Shown: piece by piece, positions 23,476-32,395 of the stretch
Numbering within the stretch: the first letter of the stretch is position 1
How the letters are laid out: each line of letters starts with the position of its first letter
Origin: an uncultured Prevotella sp.
Lineage (GTDB): Bacteria; Bacteroidota; Bacteroidia; Bacteroidales; Bacteroidaceae
Reading direction: 5' to 3'
Assembly (NCBI GenBank): GCA_900317685.1
Contig: ONHQ01000034.1
Span: 1 to 35,233 of the forward strand
DNA length: 35,233 nt
Position numbers and translations under genes: made by a program
The notes under the pieces: model-generated
Told to the model about the DNA's origin: nothing
Database searches by the model: none
What the model saw: only the letters and a program-made list of their open reading frames with translations

Positions 23476-24252
23476 ATGAGTAATACGATAAATACGGGTA
23501 AGATGGGCAATACGCCACATTCCGGCAGGTATCAGCTGACGGCAGTGCTGTTGGTACTGTTCCTCGGTATGCCATGCAAGCTGTTGGCGCAGGTGCCACG
23601 TGACATCCCGACGATAGAGGCGTATATCAATGACCACAAGAAGCAGCGCAGTTTGCTTCTGGCAAGGTCGGTCCTGGAAGAGAGCAACCAGCTGCTCCAT
23701 CAGGCCAGTGAGGTTACGCACCGAGAATACAGGGACATCAACATCGAGCTCGACAAATACACCCGTGCCTTTGACATCATCGATTTGGTCTATAGCACGG
23801 TGAGCACCGGCTTCAACGTTTATCGCACCTACGATGACGTGTCCGACAAGCTCGGAAAGTACAAGGACCTGCTGTCCGAGTACAACAAGAAGATCATCAA
23901 GCGCAAGCGCATCGAGTCCGCCGACACATTGCTTCTGACCGTCAATGCACGAGCAGTCAGAAACCTCAGCACGGAGTGCCGCAACCTCTATTCGTCCGTG
24001 GCTGTCCTTGCCGCCTATGCCAGCGGTCAGGTCAGCTGCACGCCCGCCTCGATGATGCTGATGGTGGAGAACGTGAACAAGTCGCTCGACCGTATCAAGG
24101 AGATTGTCAATGCGGCCTACTTCCAGACATGGAAGTTCATCAAGGCGCGGACAAGTTACTGGAAAGGAGAGCTCTACCGCTCCAAGACTATCAGGGAGAT
24201 GGCAGGGGAAGCCTTCGGCAGATGGAAAGGAGCCGGCAAATTAGGATATTAA
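23476..24252 (+). CDS. TraI-like exported helical protein (VirB5-like position)
   Basis: From the ATG at 23476, after AAGGAG, the protein has 258 residues. A signal peptide covers about residues 18-38 (LTAVLLVLFLGMPCKLLAQ). The mature part is almost wholly helical, with FDIIDLVYSTVSTGFNVY and NVNKSLDRIKEIVNAAYF. This pattern and its position before a DUF5045-like gene and traJ fit TraI (DUF4141) of Bacteroides elements, a periplasmic protein thought comparable to VirB5. An upstream extension to 23335 overlaps the previous gene and lacks sense. Name assignment is by layout rather than by clear identity. Confidence 0.7.
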   Translation: MSNTINTGKMGNTPHSGRYQLTAVLLVLFLGMPCKLLAQVPRDIPTIEAYINDHKKQRSLLLARSVLEESNQLLHQASEVTHREYRDINIELDKYTRAFDIIDLVYSTVSTGFNVYRTYDDVSDKLGKYKDLLSEYNKKIIKRKRIESADTLLLTVNARAVRNLSTECRNLYSSVAVLAAYASGQVSCTPASMMLMVENVNKSLDRIKEIVNAAYFQTWKFIKARTSYWKGELYRSKTIREMAGEAFGRWKGAGKLGY

Positions 24253-24263
24253 CTTCACACGAT

Positions 24264-25010
24264 ATGAGAACAAACAGACGACATAGCCTTATGCTGACAG
24301 CCCTGCTGTTCAGCATTCCGATGTGGGGACAGCAGGTCACCTACAACCATGACGCTTCCAAGCTCGGACAGATCATGGTGATGGAGTTGGGTGCCGGAAG
24401 CCTCACCCCCGAAATCTATTACCGGCTGACGCACAACAGTTACAGGAAAGGAGCCATGGCACCGACCTCCGTCAAGAACACCCTGCGCACGGCAACACAG
24501 ATCGCCTCCCTGCCTCAGGTCGATATGGCCGACAGCATCCAGTCGGACTTGGAGAGCCGTGCCAAAATAGAGGCCTTGAACATCGCCGACCGGCAGATAG
24601 ACATCGCCTGGCTCACGGAAGGGGAGAAGATCAACAGCCGGTTGCTGGCCTTCAAGAACAACCTCAACGGACTGGTTGGCAAGGCAACCTCCGAGGAGAT
24701 AGACGCATGGACGGACCTGGCCAGGATGTACGACTTTGCCATCAAGACAGTCCGAAAGGGCTATATGCCGAACAGTGAGCGGCAGAAGCAGTACCTCGCC
24801 ATCTATGACGAGGTGACGGCATCGAACGACAAGCTGATTCTGCGCGTCCGCTTCCTGGCCACGAAGCAGCGTGCCGACAGGATTGTGACGGCCATGTCCC
24901 GTTTCCAGCACCGCGTCAAAGAGAATGCCACAGCCGCCTACAACCGTTGGCGTGACAATGGCCTGAAGGCAAAGACCACGACAAAGGACAATAACATCAT
25001 TACCCCATAA
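24264..25010 (+). CDS. Exported DUF5045-like conjugation protein
   Basis: From the ATG at 24264 the protein has 248 residues and starts with a signal peptide (RR, then SLMLTALLFSIPMWGQ). The mature protein is helical, with MVMELGAGSLTPEIYYRLTH, KIEALNIADRQIDIAWL and YMPNSERQKQYLAIYDEV. From memory these fit the DUF5045 family, which is regularly found between traI and traJ. The role is unknown, probably in the periplasmic part of the channel. The long upstream extension to 23976 is a shadow of the previous gene. Gaps of 11-12 nt on both sides show tight operon structure. Confidence 0.75.
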   Translation: MRTNRRHSLMLTALLFSIPMWGQQVTYNHDASKLGQIMVMELGAGSLTPEIYYRLTHNSYRKGAMAPTSVKNTLRTATQIASLPQVDMADSIQSDLESRAKIEALNIADRQIDIAWLTEGEKINSRLLAFKNNLNGLVGKATSEEIDAWTDLARMYDFAIKTVRKGYMPNSERQKQYLAIYDEVTASNDKLILRVRFLATKQRADRIVTAMSRFQHRVKENATAAYNRWRDNGLKAKTTTKDNNIITP

Positions 25011-25022
25011 ACGACAACGACT

Positions 25023-26147
25023 ATGCCCAACGACAGCACAGCAGTAGATTTCGGCATCAACCTTCTCGAAGAGGAGATTGACGACGTGATATTCCGCACG
25101 AATGAGTTCCTGACCGACGCGACGTTCACGGGCGGGCAGGGCCCGTTCTGGTGGATTCTCCAGATGTCCATGGCTCTGGCCGGACTCTTTGCCATCATCA
25201 TGTGTGCCAACATGGCCTACAAGATGATGGTCAGGCGCGAGCCCTTGGACGTGATGAAACTCTTCAAGCCTCTCGCCATCAGCATCATCCTCTGCTGGTG
25301 GTACCCACCGGCCGACACTGGGATAGGCGGAGGCAGAAGCACATGGTGCGCCCTCGACTTTCTAAGCTACATCCCAAATGCCATCGGCAGCTACACCCAT
25401 GACCTCTATGAGGCCGAGGCCGCGCAGGTAAAGGACAGGATGGACGACGTGCAACAGCTGATGTACCAACTCGGCGACGAAGCTTCCGACCCGATGTCCA
25501 CCATCAAGGCGGCGAGCAATGCCGTGAGCGCCCTGCTGACCCAAGGCAGCGTGCAGGACGTGACCGATGCCGACGCTGCGGCGGAGGATGAGAAGAACAT
25601 TGTCAAGGCCGAGATGACGAGCACCTCAGCCGGACTCGTGATGCTGATAGACAAGATCATCATGCTCATTGCTTTGATTACGTTCCGCATCGGCTGGTGG
25701 GGCACCATCTACTGCCAGCAGATTCTCTTGGGCATGCTGACCATCTTCGGACCCATCCAGTGGGCGTTCTCGCTTTTGCCGAAGTGGGAGGGAGCCTGGG
25801 CGAAGTGGATCATCCGCTATCTCACTGTCCACTTCTACGGAGCCATGCTCTACTTCGTCGGCTTCTACGTGCTGTTGCTCTTCGATATTGTCATCAACAT
25901 CCAGTACAATGACTTGATGGCGGTAACGGCCTCCGACGAGACCGTTGTCAACTATTTGCAGAATGCATTCTTCACGGCCGGTTACCTGATGGCCGCAAGC
26001 GTCGTGGCCCTGAAGTGTCTGAACCTCGTTCCCGACCTTGCCGCATGGATGATACCTGAGGGCGACACGGCTTTCTCTACTCGAAGCTTCGGCGAGGGTG
26101 TGGCAACGTCCATGCGCCAGTCGGCCGGGAAGGTATTAGGAGTGTAA
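25023..26147 (+). CDS. traJ: Conjugative transfer protein TraJ (VirB6-like)
   Basis: This 374-residue polytopic membrane protein has hydrophobic segments at about residues 44-66 (WWILQMSMALAGLFAIIM), 80-98, 203-235 (LVMLIDKIIMLIALITF), 238-258, 272-300 and 315-340. The N-terminal NLLEEEIDDVIFRTNEFL and the WGTIYCQQILLGMLTIFGP stretch are typical of TraJ. TraJ corresponds to VirB6, the inner-membrane core of the DNA channel. The central loop (residues 125-195) is acidic and probably cytoplasmic or periplasmic. The position after the DUF5045-like gene and before traK is conserved. Confidence 0.88.
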   Translation: MPNDSTAVDFGINLLEEEIDDVIFRTNEFLTDATFTGGQGPFWWILQMSMALAGLFAIIMCANMAYKMMVRREPLDVMKLFKPLAISIILCWWYPPADTGIGGGRSTWCALDFLSYIPNAIGSYTHDLYEAEAAQVKDRMDDVQQLMYQLGDEASDPMSTIKAASNAVSALLTQGSVQDVTDADAAAEDEKNIVKAEMTSTSAGLVMLIDKIIMLIALITFRIGWWGTIYCQQILLGMLTIFGPIQWAFSLLPKWEGAWAKWIIRYLTVHFYGAMLYFVGFYVLLLFDIVINIQYNDLMAVTASDETVVNYLQNAFFTAGYLMAASVVALKCLNLVPDLAAWMIPEGDTAFSTRSFGEGVATSMRQSAGKVLGV

Positions 26148-26165
26148 ACATCAAATCGCAATATT

Positions 26166-26780
26166 ATGGTTATCAAGAATTTAGAAAATAAGATTAAACT
26201 GGTACTTATCATTTGCTCGCTGTTCCTGGTGGGCTGCGTGATCATCTCGCTCGGCAGCATCTGGACAGCCCGCACGATGGTTGACGATGCCCACCGGAAG
26301 ATCTATGTCCTCGACGGCACGGTACCGATACTGGTCAACAGAAGTACGATGGAGGAGACCCTCGACGTGGAGGCCAAGAGTCATGTGGAGATGTTCCATC
26401 ACTACTTCTTCACCCTGGCTCCCGACGACAAGTACATCAAGTACACGATGGAGAAGGCGATGTATCTCATCGACGAGAGCGGCCTTGCCCAGTACAATGC
26501 ACTGAAGGAGAAAGGCTTCTACGGCAACATCATGGGCTCCAGTGCCGTGTTCAGCATCTTCTGTGACAGCATCCACTTCAACAGGGACAGTCTGACGTTC
26601 ACCTACTATGGCCGTCAGCGCATTGAGCGGCGCACCTCCATCCTCATGCGTGAGCTTGTCACCGAGGGTGCGCTGAAACGGGTGCCGCGGACGGAGAACA
26701 ATCCCCACGGACTGCTCATCGTGAACTGGAGAACCATTCTCAACAAGGACCTCGACCAACGGACAAAATCTAATTATTGA
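26166..26780 (+). CDS. traK: Conjugative transfer protein TraK (VirB8-like)
   Basis: The 204 residues have one N-terminal membrane span (about residues 11-35, LVLIICSLFLVGCVIISLGS) and a periplasmic domain of mixed alpha/beta character. This domain includes VEMFHHYFFTLAPDDKYI, the segment FYGNIMGSSAVFSIFCDSIH and TFTYYGRQRIERRTSI. These match TraK of Bacteroides elements, equivalent to VirB8, which joins the inner-membrane complex to the outer-membrane core. The 18-nt spacing after traJ and near-overlap with the next gene fit a continuous operon. Confidence 0.88.
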   Translation: MVIKNLENKIKLVLIICSLFLVGCVIISLGSIWTARTMVDDAHRKIYVLDGTVPILVNRSTMEETLDVEAKSHVEMFHHYFFTLAPDDKYIKYTMEKAMYLIDESGLAQYNALKEKGFYGNIMGSSAVFSIFCDSIHFNRDSLTFTYYGRQRIERRTSILMRELVTEGALKRVPRTENNPHGLLIVNWRTILNKDLDQRTKSNY

Positions 26781-26785
26781 CAGCT

Positions 26786-27181
26786 ATGAATATCAAGCAA
26801 ATCATCATCGGGGAGAAGATGCCCGACAAGAACGACCCGAAATACAAGGAGCTTCACGAAAGCAGCGTGGAGGCGGGTAAGACCTTTGCCGAGACCGTGC
26901 GCCTCGACAAGGCCGCCGCCAAGGTGCAGGGCTTTGCCTCGCGCTATCCCAAGTTTTTCCTGTGTATCATTTTCGGCTTTGTCCTTTTCAGTGTAGCCCT
27001 CAACCTCTACCGCATGTCCACAGCGGTAACCCACCAGCGGCAGCCTTCGAGTGCCGTGGAGCGGCAGGAGAAGGAGCTGCGTTTCAACCGCCATCATGGG
27101 CGTGAGCAGCAAACGGAGAAGACAGGACATGTGTCGAACCCATCCAACACCAAGGACTATGAGCATTACAGACAAGATTAA
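26786..27181 (+). CDS. TraL-like small membrane protein
   Basis: The protein has 131 residues, with a charged N-terminal 55 residues, one membrane span (about 57-75, FFLCIIFGFVLFSVALNL) and a polar, basic tail. It has no strong motif. Position between traK and traM and the single-span form match TraL of Bacteroides conjugative transposons. The ATG at 26786 is preferred to a TTG at 26777. Its end overlaps the start of traM by 23 nt, so expression of the two is coupled. Confidence 0.65.
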   Translation: MNIKQIIIGEKMPDKNDPKYKELHESSVEAGKTFAETVRLDKAAAKVQGFASRYPKFFLCIIFGFVLFSVALNLYRMSTAVTHQRQPSSAVERQEKELRFNRHHGREQQTEKTGHVSNPSNTKDYEHYRQD

Positions 27182-28385
27182 TTTCCGGCAGGCGAAGTAC
27201 ATGCTACCCGCCATTCTCTACCTGCCCTTGCTGTTCTTCGGCTATTTCTTCTTCCGCTTCTTCAACATCGAGAAGGCCGAGGTGGACGACAAGAAGCAGA
27301 CCACGACGTACTACAACGACAAGCTGCCCGATGCCAACCTCAAAGGTGACGGTATCGGCGACAAGTACAGCAACATGGTCGACAACTTCGGTAAGATCAA
27401 AGACGAGTCCGCCGTCGAGAACATCGACCGCGGCAACGAGGATGAGAAAGAAGCCTACCATTCGCAATATACCGATGCCGAAGTGGCCGCTATGGACCGG
27501 CAGAGCGAGGAAGCACAGCGGTCGATGGAGCGTCTGCGCCAGTTGCAGGAGCAGATCAAGGAGCAACAGGAGAGGGACAGTCACACCGGTGGCAGTCACT
27601 ATGCCAATACCTATGATGAGCAGCGCACGTTGGAGGACCTGCAGAAGAAGTTGGCCGATGCCCGTGACGAAGGCCTGCGCAGCAGTGGCGTGCCGTCTGA
27701 TGCGGAGTCAACGGACAAGCCTACCTCGGGCAGCCATTACGCAAAACCAAAGGACCAGCCCAAAGAGGGCAGAAAGACCGTCAATGAGAGAGCCGTCAGC
27801 GAGATTGCCGAGGAATCCGAGGCCGAGGAAGTGGTGAAACGGCAGAAGGAGACTTCCGAGTACTTCAACACCATCGCCACCAACGAGCCACAGCACAAGC
27901 TCATCCGCGCTATTGTCGATGAGGAGATAACGGCCGTTGACGGTAGCCGTGTACGGTTCCGCCTTCTCGACGACATCGACATTGGCGAGCGGACGGTGGC
28001 CAAGGGCACCTGTCTCTACGGAACGATGAGCGGTTTCGGACAGCAGCGTGTCAAGGGAACCATCAAGAGCATCCTCTACCAGGACGAGCTGATAAAGGTT
28101 CATCTGAGCATCTACGACACCGACGGACTGGAGGGGCTGTATGTTCCCAAGAGCAGTTTCGGCGAGACCGTCAAGGACGTGGCGGGCAGTACGGTGAGTC
28201 AGAACATGAGCTTCGCCGACGGTTCCGTATCCGGTGCCACGGCACGCTGGGGCCAGCAGGCATTGCAGAATGCCTACCGCAAGGCTTCCAACGCCCTGTC
28301 GAAGAATATCCGAAAGAACAAGGTGCGGGTGAAATACGGCACGATGGTCTATCTCATCAACAGCAAGGACAAGCAAAAACGATAA
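27159..28385 (+). CDS. traM: Conjugative transfer protein TraM (VirB10-like)
   Basis: From the ATG at 27159 the protein has 408 residues. Residues 1-14 are cytoplasmic, 15-33 form the membrane span (MLPAILYLPLLFFGYFFF), and a long charged, glutamine-rich region follows (EEAQRSMERLRQLQEQI). The C-terminal domain (about 235-400) has LLDDIDIGERTVAKGTCLYG, HLSIYDTDGLEGLYVP and a final VKYGTMVYLI. This is the TraM layout, comparable to VirB10, which spans the envelope and gates the channel. An extension upstream to 27051 overlaps traL and is rejected because the span lies close to the later ATG. Confidence 0.87.
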   Translation: MSITDKINFRQAKYMLPAILYLPLLFFGYFFFRFFNIEKAEVDDKKQTTTYYNDKLPDANLKGDGIGDKYSNMVDNFGKIKDESAVENIDRGNEDEKEAYHSQYTDAEVAAMDRQSEEAQRSMERLRQLQEQIKEQQERDSHTGGSHYANTYDEQRTLEDLQKKLADARDEGLRSSGVPSDAESTDKPTSGSHYAKPKDQPKEGRKTVNERAVSEIAEESEAEEVVKRQKETSEYFNTIATNEPQHKLIRAIVDEEITAVDGSRVRFRLLDDIDIGERTVAKGTCLYGTMSGFGQQRVKGTIKSILYQDELIKVHLSIYDTDGLEGLYVPKSSFGETVKDVAGSTVSQNMSFADGSVSGATARWGQQALQNAYRKASNALSKNIRKNKVRVKYGTMVYLINSKDKQKR

Positions 28386-28404
28386 ACAATAAATCAGCAA
28401 AACA

Positions 28405-29244
28405 ATGAATACGCATAGATTCTTCTTTCTCATCCTATCCGTCTTCCTGTTCACCGGGATGAACGCCCAGAAGACAATGGACTGTATGCAGCTTCTGACT
28501 GTCAATGAGAAAATCACGACGGTCATCACGGCCAGTGAGCCCGTAAGGTTCGTGGACATCAGCACGGACAAGGTCGTCGGCGACCAGCCCATCAACAACA
28601 CCATTCGCCTGAAACCCAAGGAGGGCGTGGAGGTGAACCGTGACGGCGACATTCTCGGTGTCGTGACCATCGTCACGGAGCGTTACCGCAGTCAGTACGG
28701 CCTGGTCTATACGTCGCGTCCGGAAGAGGCCGTGACCGACAAGACCATCCTGCTCGATGAGCGCACGCACTATGATAACCCGGCTGTCAGCCTCTCCACG
28801 GAGGAAATGGCGCGCTATGCCCGAAGGATATGGTTCTCGCAGTCCAAGCGCATCCGCTCTTCGAAGAAACACAAGGTGCAGATGCAGCTGAACAACATCT
28901 ACGCGGTGGGCGAGTATTTCTTCCTCGACTTCTCCATCTATAACAAAACGAACATCCGTTTTGACATCGACCAGCTGAGAATCAAGCTACAGGACAAGAA
29001 GAAGGCCAAGGCTACGACGGTGCAGACGATAGAGTTGGAACCGGCTTTCATGCTCGACCGCTCGCAGTCGTTCCTTCACGGCTACCGCAATGTCATAGTC
29101 ATCAAGAAGTTGACCTTCCCCGATGACAAGATCCTCACCATCGAATTGAGCGAAAAGCAGATTAGCGGCCGCACCATCAGCCTGACCGTCAAATACGGCG
29201 ATGTGCTCAGTGCGGATGCCTTCGACAAGCGTCTGAAAGAATGA
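28405..29244 (+). CDS. traN: Conjugative transfer protein TraN (DUF4138, VirB9-like)
   Basis: The 279 residues start with a signal peptide (FFFLILSVFLFTGMNAQ). Beta-rich repeats follow: FVDISTDKVVGDQPINNTIR, LKPKEGVEVNRDGDIL and VVTIVTERYRSQYGLVY. The C-terminal domain has NNIYAVGEYFFLDFSIYN and ends VKYGDVLSADAFDKRL. These match TraN/DUF4138, an outer-membrane-associated protein similar to VirB9. It normally sits after traM and would form the outer part of the core complex with TraM. The usual traO, traP and traQ do not follow; a palindrome array and the coupling-protein gene come instead. Confidence 0.88.
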   Translation: MNTHRFFFLILSVFLFTGMNAQKTMDCMQLLTVNEKITTVITASEPVRFVDISTDKVVGDQPINNTIRLKPKEGVEVNRDGDILGVVTIVTERYRSQYGLVYTSRPEEAVTDKTILLDERTHYDNPAVSLSTEEMARYARRIWFSQSKRIRSSKKHKVQMQLNNIYAVGEYFFLDFSIYNKTNIRFDIDQLRIKLQDKKKAKATTVQTIELEPAFMLDRSQSFLHGYRNVIVIKKLTFPDDKILTIELSEKQISGRTISLTVKYGDVLSADAFDKRLKE

Positions 29245-29265
29245 GGCGGTGACGTGAACGTGTTC

Positions 29266-29348
29266 TGGTCAAGGAATGACCAAGATTTGGTCATGATGTG
29301 ACCACGTTTTGGTCATAGGATGACCGCGCTTTGGTCATGGTGTGACCA
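29266..29348. repeat. Four palindromes at an exact 22-bp period
   Basis: Four units of TGGTCA-N5-TGACCA begin at 29266, 29288, 29310 and 29332. Each is a 17-bp inverted repeat, and only the last base of the third unit differs (TGACCG). The spacers are AGGAA, TGATG, TAGGA and TGGTG, and units are joined by 5 bp. The 22-bp period places all units on nearly the same DNA face. The array fills the gap between traN and the coupling-protein gene. It could be an operator or iteron array for a dimeric protein, part of an oriT, or four RNA hairpins that separate expression of the two genes. Confidence 0.9.
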
Positions 29349-29411
29349 CGCCGTGGGCATCATCCCATAACGCAGCCAACAGTTTTGTCTAAATTAACGC
29401 AATAAGATACA

Positions 29412-31598
29412 ATGGAAGAAAGCAAGGACCTGCAGTCCATCTACAAGATTTTCAGGACATTCATCTACCTGTCGCTGATTATCGAGTTTTTCGAGTATGC
29501 CATCACCCCCGGAATGCTGACGTTCTGGGGCGGCATCCTCGCGGACATCCACGGCAGGATAAAGCTGATGGACATCTATCAGGACGGCCATCTGCTTCAC
29601 AGCAAGATTATGACCCTGCTCATCATCTGCGTGACGTGCATCGGTACGAGGAACAAGAAGCACTTGGAGTTCAATGCCAAGCGTATGGTCGTCTATCCGC
29701 TGTCCTTTGGTCTGATACTGATGTTCCTCTCCGTGTGGATGTTCTACCGAGGTTGGACTCCATGCTTCTTCTCGCTCCACAGCAGTACGTGGCTTTATTT
29801 TCTTATGTCTGTCGTGGGCACAATACTCTGCCACGTGGCGTTGGACAACATCTCAAAGTATTTGAAGGACGGGCTGCTCAAAGACCGCTTCAACTTAGAA
29901 AACGAGAGCTTCTTGCAGAATTACAAGAAGATAGAGAACAAGTACAGCGTGAACATCCCCATGCGCTATTACTACAAGGGGAAGTTCCGCAAGGGCTGGG
30001 TGAACATCATCAATCCCTTTCGTGGCACGTGGGTCGTCGGCACACCTGGCTCTGGTAAGACCTTCTCCATTATCGAGCCTTTCATCCGCCAGCACAGTGC
30101 CAAGGGATTTGCCGTCGTCGCTTACGACTATAAGTTCCCGACGCTGGCGCAGAAGCTCTACTACCATTACCGCATCAACAAGAAGGCCGGGCGCACACCT
30201 GAGGGCTGCGACTTCAATATCATCAACTTCGTCAACGTGGAATACAGCCGGAGGGTCAATCCCATCCAGTTGAAGTACATCAGCAATCTCGCAGCTGCCA
30301 GTGAGACGGCTGAGACGTTGCTGGAGTCATTGCAGAAAGGCAAGAAAGAGGGTGGAGGCGGCAGCGACCAGTTCTTCCAGACTTCCGCTGTCAACTTCCT
30401 CGCTGCGTGCATCTACTTCTTCTGCAACTATCAGAAACGGCCCTATGACGAGCAGGGCAGGGAGTTGGCCTATGACAAGACCATCGACCCGGAGACGGGG
30501 ATGATCAAGCCGACGGGTGTTGTTCGCGATGCCGAGGGCAATGTCTGTGAGCCTGCCTATTGGTTGGGCAAGTACAGCGACATGCCGCATATTCTGTCTT
30601 TCCTCAATGAGAGCTATGATACCATCTTCGAGGTGCTGATGACTGATACCGAGGTAGCCCCACTGCTCGGTCCGTTCCGTACGGCTTTCGAGAACAAGGC
30701 CATGGAGCAGTTGGAAGGTATGATTGGTACCCTGCGTGTGTTCACGTCCCGACTGGCCACGAAGGAGTCGTATTGGATATTCAGCAAGGAAGGCGATGAC
30801 TTTGACCTGAAAGTCAGCGATCCGAAGCATCCAAGCTATCTGCTCATTGCCAATGACCCTGAGATGGAGAGTATCATCGGTGCCCTCAACGCCCTTATCC
30901 TCAACCGTCTCGTGACGCGCGTCAACACCGGGCAGGGAAAGAATGTGCCGGTGAGCATCATCGTCGATGAGCTGCCCACACTTTACTTCCACAAGATTGA
31001 CCGTCTCATCGGTACGGCGCGAAGCAACAAGGTGAGCGTGACGTTGGGCTTTCAGGAACTCCCACAGTTGGAGTCGGACTATGGCAAGGTCGGTATGCAG
31101 AAGGTCATCACCACTGTCGGCAATGTCGTCAGCGGTTCCGCCCGTGCGAAAGAAACCTTGGAATGGCTCTCCAACGACATCTTCGGTAAGGTGGTCCAGT
31201 TGAAGAAGGGTGTGACGATTGACCGTGACAAGACTTCCATCAATCTCAATGAGAACATGGACTCGCTGGTGCCGGGCTCGAAGATTGCGGACATGCCCAC
31301 AGGCTGGATCTGCGGTCAGACAGCCCGAGACTTCATCAAGACGAAGACTGGACGTGGCGGCAGCATGGACATCCAGGAGGCCGAGGAGTTCAAAACCAGC
31401 AAGTTCTTCTGCAAGACCGACTTCGACATGACCGAGATTGCCAAGGAGGAGAAAGCCTATGCCCAATACCCATTGCCAAAGTTCTACAACTTCCCTTCCG
31501 TAGAGGCGCGTGAGCGCATCCTCTATGCCAACTTCCTAAAGGTCAATCAAGAGGTCAAGGACATGATTGCCGAGATACAGGAGTTCTACAAAAAGTGA
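29412..31598 (+). CDS. Type IV coupling protein (VirD4/TraG-MobC family)
   Basis: The 728 residues begin with four hydrophobic segments within residues 1-140 (for example IYLSLIIEFFEYAI and IMTLLIICVTCIG). An ATPase domain follows: GTPGSGKTFSIIEPF (Walker A, about residue 210) and VSIIVDELPTLY (Walker B, about 518), with TLGFQELPQLESDYG. This is the layout of coupling proteins that deliver the relaxase-DNA complex to the channel; in Bacteroides elements the equivalent is called MobC or a TraG-family protein. Such genes usually sit beside mob (relaxase) genes. Here the gene ends the tra operon and no relaxase is in the window. The ATG at 29412 follows the palindrome array by 63 nt. Nothing notable is seen in the AT-rich gap 31599-31750 that follows. 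Confidence 0.9.
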   Translation: MEESKDLQSIYKIFRTFIYLSLIIEFFEYAITPGMLTFWGGILADIHGRIKLMDIYQDGHLLHSKIMTLLIICVTCIGTRNKKHLEFNAKRMVVYPLSFGLILMFLSVWMFYRGWTPCFFSLHSSTWLYFLMSVVGTILCHVALDNISKYLKDGLLKDRFNLENESFLQNYKKIENKYSVNIPMRYYYKGKFRKGWVNIINPFRGTWVVGTPGSGKTFSIIEPFIRQHSAKGFAVVAYDYKFPTLAQKLYYHYRINKKAGRTPEGCDFNIINFVNVEYSRRVNPIQLKYISNLAAASETAETLLESLQKGKKEGGGGSDQFFQTSAVNFLAACIYFFCNYQKRPYDEQGRELAYDKTIDPETGMIKPTGVVRDAEGNVCEPAYWLGKYSDMPHILSFLNESYDTIFEVLMTDTEVAPLLGPFRTAFENKAMEQLEGMIGTLRVFTSRLATKESYWIFSKEGDDFDLKVSDPKHPSYLLIANDPEMESIIGALNALILNRLVTRVNTGQGKNVPVSIIVDELPTLYFHKIDRLIGTARSNKVSVTLGFQELPQLESDYGKVGMQKVITTVGNVVSGSARAKETLEWLSNDIFGKVVQLKKGVTIDRDKTSINLNENMDSLVPGSKIADMPTGWICGQTARDFIKTKTGRGGSMDIQEAEEFKTSKFFCKTDFDMTEIAKEEKAYAQYPLPKFYNFPSVEARERILYANFLKVNQEVKDMIAEIQEFYKK

Positions 31599-31750
31599 AA
31601 GATGGTACAATTCTCTGCTCTCATAAAATAAATTGTTGAAAGCAGCATTTATATATTATCCAAATTTGAATTTAATAAATAACTTGTCCATGATAACAAA
31701 AAATTTGTATTCATAACTAGGACGACTTTTAGATGCATCTATACGCAAAG

Positions 31751-32164
31751 TTATAATGCCTTATTAAGACGTTTCCTTATTTCTGATTCCGAATAGGCCT
31801 TGGCATCCCAATCAAAGCTGACGGCATCCTGCACACCATAATAGGAAATCATATCCGTAAGCAATGTCAGCGCGCGAACATCTCTTGTCGAATCCATCAC
31901 CATGGTACGATAATCCTCTTTCGATGAGCCTGACAACTCGGCAAGGCATTGCCATGAGGGAAAGGGCTCTCCTACTTCACCACGATTGGAGTCAAGGTCT
32001 TCAATTAAGTCGTTGTCATCGAAAAGCCCATAGACGTAGCCTGTACCGAGCCAAACTATAACCTCGTACATAACTCCACAACACCGCATCAGTAAACCGT
32101 TCTCAAACAGGCTTACCTCATTGCTTACGTCATTGCCGTACCATTTTTCCTTCTTTACAGCCAT
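31751..32164 (-). CDS. Hypothetical protein (137 aa)
   Basis: This 137-residue acidic protein has no recognised family. It starts MAVKKEKWYGNDVSNEVSLF and contains CCGVMYEVIVWLGTGYVYGL, a likely beta hairpin, then DDNDLIEDLDSN. It ends with a helical C-terminus (SYYGVQDAVSFDWDAKAYSE and SEIRKRLNKAL). No signal peptide or membrane span is seen. It faces the end of the conjugation operon and is AT-richer than the tra genes, so it is probably cargo. The start at 32164 is the only plausible ATG. Confidence 0.5.
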   Translation of the reverse strand: MAVKKEKWYGNDVSNEVSLFENGLLMRCCGVMYEVIVWLGTGYVYGLFDDNDLIEDLDSNRGEVGEPFPSWQCLAELSGSSKEDYRTMVMDSTRDVRALTLLTDMISYYGVQDAVSFDWDAKAYSESEIRKRLNKAL

Positions 32165-32232
32165 TTTATTTTTAAATTATTTGACTGCACATGCTCAGGA
32201 AAAAAGTCGCTGAGCCATGGCTTCTCAAAAAG

Positions 32233-32395
32233 TGACCGCATATACTCCGGAATAATGGCTTTTTCGCTTTGTTTTGGCACATTTTCACTCATTCTAGGCT
32301 TGAAAATGAGTGGCCAAGCACCACCAAAATGCAATATTGCAAAGAGTTTTCATTCAACTCTTAACGTTAAAAACTGACCGCACTTGCTCCGGAAT
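32233..32395. repeat. Two IS-end-like direct repeats with hairpins between
   Basis: TGACCGCA-N4-CTCCGGAAT occurs at 32233-32253 and 32375-32395 in the same orientation, both preceded by an A run. Between them are the inverted repeats CACTCATT/AATGAGTG (about 32290-32315) and AAGAGTT/AACTCTT (32342-32362). The repeats resemble the multiple terminal repeats of some Bacteroidota insertion sequences. No transposase accompanies them, so this is likely an IS scar. The gap 32165-32395 holds no gene. Confidence 0.5.

Noticed and set aside
29266-29348. CRISPR array
   Set aside because: The unit is a 17-bp palindrome with only 5-nt variable centres and 5-nt joints, and there are no cas genes. This is far too short for repeat-spacer structure.
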